Source: Acidobacteriota bacterium (GTDB lineage Bacteria; Acidobacteriota; Vicinamibacteria; Vicinamibacterales; UBA2999). From it: a DNA stretch of 10,342 bases. Location of the stretch: NCBI GenBank assembly GCA_013813075.1, contig JACCSI010000238.1, positions 1 to 10,342 on the forward strand, in the 5' to 3' direction. Positions within the stretch are counted from its first letter, which is position 1. Every line of letters begins with the position of its first letter. The notes under the pieces are model-generated. The model was given only the letters and a program-made list of their open reading frames with translations. It had not been told where the DNA came from and ran no database searches. The translations under genes were made by a program, and so were the position numbers. Positions 1 through 5,071 of this stretch are shown piece after piece.

Positions 1-1687
1 TATCAGTGTTCGTGAACCAGCGCCCGCGCACGAGCCGCGACCCCATCGCCTCGAATGCACCGGCGGACACGACCTGCCAGTCGCCTTTCGCATTGCGTCC
101 GGCCGACTCTTCAAAGCCTTCGACGTCGAGACCGAAATCGCCAATCGTCGTGGCGAGTGGCAGCGCGCGAACCACGCCGGCGCGCTCGACGCCGGGCAGC
201 GCGTTCACACGCTCCGTCAGCTGCTCATAGAACCGCACCACGCTCTCGGGCGTGTCGTATCTGGCCGCTGGTATCGACACGGTCATCGTGATGACGCGAT
301 CCGGATCGAAGCCGAGATCAATGTCACCAAGCGCCGCCAGGCTGCGGATCATGAGGCCGGCGCCAATCACGAGCACGACCGCCATGGCGACTTCCACGGC
401 CACCAGCAGGCCGCGCCAACGCTGCCGCCGTCCGCCGACGGTGGCGTTCGCCCCCCCTTCTCGCAGCGACTCCACCAAGTTGAGGTGGAGCGTGCGCAAG
501 GCCGGCGCGAGGCCAAACAGCAGCGTCGTCACGATCGCCAGCACCAGCGTGAAGGCAATGACCGTGGCATCGAGTGCGACCGGGGCGAGCGGTGGCAGAC
601 TGGTCGGATCGACCGCAACCAGCACCCGCAGTGCGCCGGCCGCGAGCGCCAGACCGACGACGGCCCCGAGGACCGCGAGCACGACGCTTTCGGTGAACAG
701 TTGCCGCACTAAACGGTTGGGCGCGGCACCCATTGCCGTGCGGACGGCCATCTCGCGCAGTCGCGTGTCGCCGCGGACGAGCAGCAGATTGGCGACGTTG
801 ACGCAGGCGATGACCAGCAGAAAGCCAACGGCGCCCATCAACAGCCACATCGCCGGACGGACGTCGCCACGGATCTCCTCGTCGAGTCCCACGGCGAACG
901 CCGAGAACTGCATGGCTTCCGGGTACGCCCCCTGTTCGGTGAGTCGCCGCGTAATTGCGCGGAGTTCCTCGGTTGCACTCGCCGCGCTTTGTCCGGGCGC
1001 CAGCACGGCGGCACCATGAAAGCCATGGCTGCCGCGATTGAGGTTTGTGGCGTCCACTTGCACCGGGCGCCAGAGCTGCGATGGCAGCGCGGCATCGACC
1101 GTGAAGTCCGTTGGCAGGCGGAAGCCGTCCGGCATGATGCCGATGACCTCCACGGGCACATCGTTCAACAGAATCTTGCGGCCGATAATCGACGGGTCGC
1201 CCGCAAATTGCGCCTGCCACAGCGGATATCCGACCACCGCGACGGGCGGGCCGTTCGGACGATCTTCCTCGTCGGTAAACATGCGACCGGCGAGGGGTCG
1301 GCTGCCCAGCACGTCCAAGGTGTTCGCACTGACGAAGCCGACGCCGAGCCGAACGGGTTCGCCAGCACCGGTGAGGTTCTGCTGACCAGTCGACCACATC
1401 GCAACCGACGTCATCGTCCTGGCGAGGGTGCGGTAGTCCACGACTTCCTGGCTCGAGAGCCACGTCTTGTCGAAGCTGACCCATCGGCTCCAGACCATCA
1501 CGCGCTGCTCGGGCGCGTGGTACGGAAGCGGTGTCAGGAGCACTGCCTTGACGACGCTGAAGATGGCGCTGGTGGCGCCGATGCCCAGTGCCAAGGTGAT
1601 CAGGGCCGCCACAGCAAACCCAGGGCTCTTCCACAAGCCGCGAATGGCGCCTTTGACATCCTGGCGAATGGCATCGGTCACAAACAT
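1..1687 (-). CDS. ADOP-type ABC transporter permease (MacB/FtsX family), C-terminus cut by window edge
   Basis: Reading leftward from the ATG at 1687 gives 562 residues with no stop before the window edge. The first 20 residues are soluble (a short DVKGAIRGLWKSPGF-type segment), followed by TM1 at about 24-45 containing ALGIGATSAIFSVV, the hallmark of MacB-like permeases. A periplasmic core domain runs from about 55 to 275. The FtsX domain has three TM segments at about 279-303 (with IACVNVANLLLVRG), 334-358 and 376-397, then TM5 at about 428-448, which opens the second half (LVAVEVAMAVVLVIGAGLMIRSL). The second periplasmic domain is cut. Complete family members are about 800-900 residues, so roughly a third is missing. 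The family forms dimeric inner-membrane machines that couple cytoplasmic ATP hydrolysis to periplasmic movements, but no ATPase gene is visible here, which is usual for acidobacterial ADOP permeases. Substrate unknown. The start is supported by a GGGAGG site 5 bases upstream. It is divergent from the aminotransferase gene. The C7 run at 451-457 is in frame. Confidence 0.9.
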   Translation of the reverse strand, partial: MFVTDAIRQDVKGAIRGLWKSPGFAVAALITLALGIGATSAIFSVVKAVLLTPLPYHAPEQRVMVWSRWVSFDKTWLSSQEVVDYRTLARTMTSVAMWSTGQQNLTGAGEPVRLGVGFVSANTLDVLGSRPLAGRMFTDEEDRPNGPPVAVVGYPLWQAQFAGDPSIIGRKILLNDVPVEVIGIMPDGFRLPTDFTVDAALPSQLWRPVQVDATNLNRGSHGFHGAAVLAPGQSAASATEELRAITRRLTEQGAYPEAMQFSAFAVGLDEEIRGDVRPAMWLLMGAVGFLLVIACVNVANLLLVRGDTRLREMAVRTAMGAAPNRLVRQLFTESVVLAVLGAVVGLALAAGALRVLVAVDPTSLPPLAPVALDATVIAFTLVLAIVTTLLFGLAPALRTLHLNLVESLREGGANATVGGRRQRWRGLLVAVEVAMAVVLVIGAGLMIRSLAALGDIDLGFDPDRVITMTVSIPAARYDTPESVVRFYEQLTERVNALPGVERAGVVRALPLATTIGDFGLDVEGFEESAGRNAKGDWQVVSAGAFEAMGSRLVRGRWFTNTD

Positions 1688-1793
1688 TGAAACCTCCCGG
1701 TCGGCCAGTTAGACGGTTGCCACCGCGCCAAGGTTGCCGGGCGACGCGGTGTCGCCTTTTGTTGCAACCCGATCTGTGGAATCATCCGAGACG
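1688..1793. promoter_or_regulatory. Divergent intergenic region between permease and aminotransferase
   Basis: The 106 bases between two divergent start codons must hold both promoters unless one lies inside a gene. GGTTGCC occurs twice as a direct repeat at 1715-1721 and 1732-1738 (17 bases apart), and a perfect 8-base palindrome, GTTGCAAC, follows at 1761-1768. These could be binding sites of a regulator, but such short words arise easily by chance in this composition. I see no convincing -35/-10 pair. The aminotransferase ATG at 1794 lacks a good Shine-Dalgarno sequence. Confidence 0.35.
1693..1698 (-). promoter_or_regulatory. Ribosome binding site of the left permease
   Basis: GGGAGG on the minus strand, 5 bases before the ATG at 1687. 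It is the clearest Shine-Dalgarno match next to this gene and fixes the start, so the coding region opens directly with the MFVTDAIRQD segment. Confidence 0.75.
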
Positions 1794-3068
1794 ATGCCTC
1801 CTACGACTGATGTTCGGCTCTCTCAGCTCGTGCGGGCCCAGATCGCGCGTCCCTCGCCAATTCGCCAGATCATGAAAATGGCCGAGCGGCAGAACATCCT
1901 GGCGATGGGTCTGGCGCCCGAGGACGTCATCTCGTTTGGAGGCGGCTGGGTCAATCACCAGGCGCCCGATGCACTGCGACGCGCGTACGCGGAGATCGTC
2001 AATGACGAGGCGACCTTTCACAAGAGCGGTGCCTACACCGCGACGCTCGGCGACCGCGATTGCCGCGAGCAGCTGGCGCGGTTCGAGACGCACGTGTTCG
2101 GGGTGCCGCGTCTTGGCGCAGAGCATGTCGCGATTGGTGCCGGCAGCACTCAACTGACGCACGATGTGTTCCGCACGTTGCTCGATCCGGGCGACACCGT
2201 CATGCTGATGGACCCGACGTACGCGAATTACGAGGGTCAGCTCGCGTTTGCCGCACCGGATATCAACGTCGTGCGCCTGCGCCTCATGGATCCGCAAACC
2301 TGGTCGTACCTGCCCCGGGCCGATCCTGATCGCGTCATTGCCGACTTTCATCGCGCCTTCGACCAGCACCGGCCTCGACTGGTGCTGTTTGGCGCTCCGG
2401 ACAATCCGACCAGCCAGGTGCTGCCGCAGTCGCTGGTCGAGGCCATGCGCGCCCGGACCGAGACAGCCGGCGCCTGGCTCGCGATTGACTTCGCGTATAA
2501 ATGCCAGTTTTTTCAGACGCCGCCCGCGTACTACGGGTGGTCGCCCGCCGATTATCCGAACGTCATCGGCATCCACTCGAACTCCAAATGGGGACGCGGG
2601 CTTGGGCGGCGGCTAGGATGGATTATCGCTGTGCCACAGGTCATCGAAGCACTCGAGCGCGTCCAACAGTGCAGTTTGCTGTGCCCCGACACCCTTGCCC
2701 AAATGGCGATGGCGCGCTACGTGCCCGCCGCGATTGGTGATGGATCGTTGCGCCGCTATGTCGACGACACCAACGCGAAGTATCGTGAGGCGGCCCGCAT
2801 CACGATTGCCGCCGTTGACGAACATCTCGGGCGACCGCGGCTCGAGCCGATGGGCGGGCTCTACACCGTCGTCGACGTCGGCACCGACGCCGATGCCTTT
2901 GTGCCGCGAGCTCTCCAGGCCACAGGTGTCCTGGTCGTTCCGGGGGGCGGATTCGGTCCCTCGCTCGCGCACGGCGTGCGTATCTCGTACGGTCCGCTGG
3001 TCATGACCCCGGAGAAGATCACCGAGGGCATCAGCCGGCTCGGACGATGGCTGCGGTCCAGTGCTTAG
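1794..3068 (+). CDS. PLP-dependent aminotransferase, class I/II (fold type I)
   Basis: A 424-residue cytosolic enzyme with the aspartate-aminotransferase fold. Visible landmarks are a Gly-rich cofactor phosphate site region (AIGAGSTQLTHDV), N204 in APDNPTSQ, D232 and Y235 in IDFAYK (D pairs with the pyridine nitrogen), the presumed Schiff-base lysine K265 in SNSKWGRGLGRRLGW, and R396 in VRISYG, the usual substrate-carboxylate arginine. The N-terminal SPIRQIM...VISFGGG stretch resembles the aminotransferases related to MocR regulators and to 2-aminoadipate transaminase, not HisC, which is shorter. The exact substrate cannot be read. The context after K265 (W-G-R-G-L-G-R-R) differs from the usual T-x-x-P-G-x-R. 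I chose the ATG at 1794 because similarity-like sequence begins there. An in-frame TTG at 1734 would add 20 low-complexity residues and lacks support. Its stop overlaps the next gene's GTG start, so the two are probably one operon. Confidence 0.9.
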   Translation: MPPTTDVRLSQLVRAQIARPSPIRQIMKMAERQNILAMGLAPEDVISFGGGWVNHQAPDALRRAYAEIVNDEATFHKSGAYTATLGDRDCREQLARFETHVFGVPRLGAEHVAIGAGSTQLTHDVFRTLLDPGDTVMLMDPTYANYEGQLAFAAPDINVVRLRLMDPQTWSYLPRADPDRVIADFHRAFDQHRPRLVLFGAPDNPTSQVLPQSLVEAMRARTETAGAWLAIDFAYKCQFFQTPPAYYGWSPADYPNVIGIHSNSKWGRGLGRRLGWIIAVPQVIEALERVQQCSLLCPDTLAQMAMARYVPAAIGDGSLRRYVDDTNAKYREAARITIAAVDEHLGRPRLEPMGGLYTVVDVGTDADAFVPRALQATGVLVVPGGGFGPSLAHGVRISYGPLVMTPEKITEGISRLGRWLRSSA

Positions 3069-3843
3069 CGCCTACCTTGATTTCGCCATGGACGCCGCGT
3101 GGCAGGCCGGGCGGCAAACGCTGGCGCACTATCAGACGGGCGTGACGGTGGAACGAAAAATCGATCGGTCGGTCGTCACGGTCGCCGATCGAGAAGCCGA
3201 GCAGTTGATGCGGCGGCTGATCGCGTCCCACTATCCCGATCACGCCATCGTTGGCGAAGAGTTCGGTCACGACCCGCGGGTCGCATCGCACTGCTGGATC
3301 ATTGACCCGATCGACGGTACCAACTCGTTCGTCCGCGGCGTCCCGTTCTACGGAGTGTTGATCGCGCTGGAAATCGATGGCGAACCAGTCGTTGGCGTGT
3401 CGTACTTCCCTGCGATCGATGAAATGGTCGCCGCGGCCCGTGGCCTGGGCTGTCGCTGGAACGGCCGCCGCGTGCAGGTATCCGCCGTGACCGAGTTCGC
3501 GGAAGCATGCGTCGCCTACACGGATGCAGGCGGCTTGAGCAAGCGACTCCACGACGAATGGGATCGGTTGCTGGCGGACACGGAACTGCAGCGTGGCTGG
3601 GGCGACTGTTACGGACACAGTCTGGTGGCCACGGGACGGGCCGATGTGATGCTCGACCCGAAAATGAATCCGTGGGATTGCGCCGCGCTGATTCCGATCC
3701 TGCAGGAAGCCGGCGGGCGATTTACCGATTGGCGGGGCGCCGCCATCACCACCGGTGGAGATGCCGTCAGTTCGAACGGCGTGCTACATCCGCAGATACT
3801 CGCGCGGCTTGCCACAGGTGCCGACGGTCGTGCGCCGGGATAA
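3061..3843 (+). CDS. hisN: HisN-like histidinol-phosphatase, inositol monophosphatase family
   Basis: A 260-residue Mg-dependent phosphatase of the IMPase superfamily, expected to act in the cytosol. The metal-site motifs are all present: V39-T40-x-A-D43, G65-E66-E67-F-G, the W-I-I-D82-P-I-D85-G-T-N-S-F block, and W205-D206 in NPWDCAAL. The D-P-I-D-G-T-N-S-F-V-R-G-V-P stretch and the later WGDCYGHSLVATGRAD block (about 180-195) are what HisN-type histidinol-phosphatases show, more than true inositol phosphatases. HisN hydrolyses L-histidinol phosphate to histidinol in histidine synthesis, but related enzymes dephosphorylate other substrates, so the specificity is inferred. The GTG at 3061 is preferred because it gives the typical N-terminal helix (LSAYLDFAM) and overlaps the upstream stop by 8 bases. 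An ATG at 3088 is possible but would trim that helix. The last ten residues (ATGADGRAPG) extend past the usual end and overlap the opposing DinB gene. Confidence 0.85.
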   Translation: MLSAYLDFAMDAAWQAGRQTLAHYQTGVTVERKIDRSVVTVADREAEQLMRRLIASHYPDHAIVGEEFGHDPRVASHCWIIDPIDGTNSFVRGVPFYGVLIALEIDGEPVVGVSYFPAIDEMVAAARGLGCRWNGRRVQVSAVTEFAEACVAYTDAGGLSKRLHDEWDRLLADTELQRGWGDCYGHSLVATGRADVMLDPKMNPWDCAALIPILQEAGGRFTDWRGAAITTGGDAVSSNGVLHPQILARLATGADGRAPG

Positions 3844-4330
3844 CCAGCAGCACGGTGGCGAGCCGCATCTTCACTGACGGCACAATCGCATTGGGTCGCA
3901 CGATGCGATTGACATCGATGTCCGCTGCCGCTCGGACGAGATCGCGATAGCGGTCGTGGGACATCTTGTACGCATCGACCAGACCGGCATGCGGAATCGT
4001 GGTGGGCGGTGGGGTCACGACGGCAATGGCCCTGGCCCTCATCTTCACAGGCGGCTCCATCGAGCGCACGAACCAGCGGCCGATGAGCGTCGGACGTAAT
4101 CCGTTGAATGACATCGCGCCACGGGCGCGGGCGTTGGCGACAGCGTCGTGCCAGCCGCGCAGGTAGAACTCGTTCATCAGCGTGAGATGATTGATGCACT
4201 GAGCCACGCTCCAGGTGCCGGCGCGTCGTACCTGATTTACCGAGGATTCGTCGAGGGGTGCGACGAGCGCCTCTGCGTCCCGTTCACACGCCGCCACCGC
4301 ATCGAGCAGCGCCTGCAACTCCGCGTGCAC
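3767..4330 (-). CDS. DinB-family metal-binding protein
   Basis: A 187-residue protein from a GTG start at 4330. DinB-like proteins are four-helix bundles that bind a divalent metal through three histidines. Here H48 lies in GTWSVAQCINHLT, and H167 and H171 lie in IPAHDRRHLWQA, giving the expected H...HxxxH triad. Relatives include mycothiol- and bacillithiol-dependent thiol transferases and YfiT-like hydrolases, so a thiol S-transferase or metal-dependent hydrolase role is possible, but nothing here selects a substrate. No signal peptide is seen, so it is probably cytosolic. The GTG is supported by AAGGGA with a 7-base spacer, and it begins 4 bases after the stop of the Tat-signal gene, so the two form an operon. 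Reading further upstream in this frame only adds a shadow of that gene. The last 77 bases are antisense to the end of the HisN-like gene and include the codons for H167 and H171. Confidence 0.82.
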   Translation of the reverse strand: MHAELQALLDAVAACERDAEALVAPLDESSVNQVRRAGTWSVAQCINHLTLMNEFYLRGWHDAVANARARGAMSFNGLRPTLIGRWFVRSMEPPVKMRARAIAVVTPPPTTIPHAGLVDAYKMSHDRYRDLVRAAADIDVNRIVRPNAIVPSVKMRLATVLLVIPAHDRRHLWQAARVSADVARRSN

Positions 4331-4334
4331 TGTG

Positions 4335-4778
4335 CTATCCCTTGTCGTACGGAATGCCGATGTAGTTCGAGTCCTGCTCGCCGCGCAAGACCAGCGTCGT
4401 GAACATGAACTGCATGTTGTAGCGGCTATCCGTGCCGCGCGAGACCAGCAACTGCTGCCGATTCTTGACGTGCCAGTCATACAGTTCCATGAACACGCCG
4501 ATGCCGACGTCCATGAAGTCCGGGAACTTGAAGCTGGCGCGAAAGAACTGTTCCATGTAGACCCGCAGCTTCGGCACAAACCCATGGGACAGATTCGAGG
4601 TGAGATAGGCGTTGCGCAGAATTTGCTCGACGCCGACGATGGACCGGGCAATTTCGCGCTGACCGTCGCGGTCGGCCTGCTGTTCCTCGACCACCGCCGG
4701 ACCCGCCGTCGACGCTGACGGTGACGCAACGAAGCTCCCCGCGACTCCGGCGGTGATCAGTTCACGGCGTGAAAGCAT
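4335..4778 (-). CDS. Small exported protein with twin-arginine signal, function unknown
   Basis: A 147-residue protein starting at the ATG at 4778, with AGGGGG 4 bases upstream. Residues 1-10 (MLSRRELITA) hold a twin-arginine motif (S3-R4-R5-E-L-I) before a short hydrophobic stretch and an Ala/Ser-rich cleavage region at about 18-26, so Tat export to the periplasm is likely; the cleavage site is uncertain. The mature part is compact and aromatic-rich, with hydrophobic and charged segments at about 36-60 (DRDGQREIARSIVGVEQIL), 72-110 (VYMEQFFRASFKFPDFMDVG, then LYDWHVKNRQQL), and a terminal NMQFMFTTLVLRGEQDSNYIG block. I do not recognise a named domain. I see no metal motif or catalytic signature, so no activity is assigned. 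An upstream ATG at 4820 would bury the Tat motif behind 14 residues and is less likely. It precedes the DinB gene by 4 bases in the same operon. Confidence 0.75.
   Translation of the reverse strand: MLSRRELITAGVAGSFVASPSASTAGPAVVEEQQADRDGQREIARSIVGVEQILRNAYLTSNLSHGFVPKLRVYMEQFFRASFKFPDFMDVGIGVFMELYDWHVKNRQQLLVSRGTDSRYNMQFMFTTLVLRGEQDSNYIGIPYDKG
4338..4343 (-). promoter_or_regulatory. Ribosome binding site of the DinB gene
   Basis: AAGGGA on the minus strand, 7 bases before the GTG at 4330. It overlaps the last codons of the upstream gene, as expected for tightly packed operon genes, and decides between this GTG and longer readings. Confidence 0.6.
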
Positions 4779-4782
4779 GTGA

Positions 4783-4788
4783 CCCCCT
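4783..4788 (-). promoter_or_regulatory. Ribosome binding site of the Tat-signal gene
   Basis: AGGGGG on the minus strand, 4 bases before the ATG at 4778. It supports this start over the in-frame ATG at 4820 and so places the twin-arginine motif at residues 4-5, where Tat signals carry it. Confidence 0.6.
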
Positions 4789-4879
4789 GTGGCTGGCACC
4801 GACAGAATAGACGCAAACAACTTGAATTCGGCCGGGGTCGCTCACGCCACCGCCGAACAATCTGATCGGCTTGCGCCCC

Positions 4880-4909
4880 CGGTTCACCCGTGCGCGGTTC
4901 ACCGGTGCG
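4880..4909. repeat. 15-base direct tandem repeat, two copies, one mismatch
   Basis: CGGTTCACCCGTGCG (4880-4894) is followed directly by CGGTTCACCGGTGCG (4895-4909), with 14 of 15 bases identical. It lies 162 bases before the permease start and about 100 bases before the Tat-signal gene start, in the divergent region. The spacing of 15 is not an exact helical turn multiple, so cooperative binding on one face is not obvious. A chance duplication is also possible. Confidence 0.7.
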
Positions 4910-5021
4910 AACGCTCATCGCCGGTCATCATCGCTCCTGCATCCGGGCGGCACCGTCCCACAATCGGTCACCACGCGGCCGGCATTGTGCTTTTGCACGT
5001 GCCTAACCTTCACAAACGACA

Positions 5022-5044
5022 ACAGTTACCGCGCGAGCAACTGT
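5022..5044. promoter_or_regulatory. Inverted repeat upstream of permease, possible operator
   Basis: Perfect 6-base arms, ACAGTT and AACTGT, with an 11-base spacer, ending 27 bases before the permease ATG at 5072. The spacing of about 17 bases between arm starts would suit a dimeric regulator, but six-base arms arise by chance and no regulator gene is in the window. Confidence 0.3.
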
Positions 5045-5071
5045 GGCACGACCTTAGCGTTGGGCCTTCCC

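Larger units (their letters stand above)
4779..5071. promoter_or_regulatory. Divergent control region with repeat and dyads
   Basis: The 293 bases between the divergent Tat-signal gene and the right-hand permease show no coding gene of their own; open frames here are in-frame extensions or shadows. It is where both promoters should lie, though I find no clear -35/-10 pair. It contains a 15-base tandem repeat (4880-4909) and two inverted repeats: GTGC-TTTT-GCAC (4987-4998), overlapping the palindrome GCACGTGC (4995-5002), and ACAGTT-11 bases-AACTGT (5022-5044), 27 bases before the permease ATG. These are candidate operators. The permease ATG has no good Shine-Dalgarno sequence, so its translation start is judged from protein similarity. 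Confidence 0.5.

Noticed and set aside
451..457. C7 run (G7 on the coding strand) in the left permease, considered as a frameshift or phase-variable tract.
   Set aside because: The frame is maintained across it and permease-like sequence continues on both sides. A seven-base run in GC-rich DNA is unremarkable.
324..1634. Long minus-strand open frame of 436 codons inside the left permease.
   Set aside because: It is shifted relative to the permease frame, is Arg-rich and without any recognisable motif, while the true frame gives TM segments and FtsX signatures. It is a GC-rich shadow.
1794..3068. Calling the aminotransferase HisC because of the neighbouring HisN-like gene.
   Set aside because: Its length and N-terminal motif pattern fit the MocR-related or aminoadipate-type aminotransferases better, and the lysine context differs. 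Context alone is not enough.
4871..5071. N-terminal extension of the right permease from an in-frame TTG.
   Set aside because: The added 67 residues are rich in Arg, Thr and Cys and unlike permease starts. Family-like sequence begins at the ATG at 5072.
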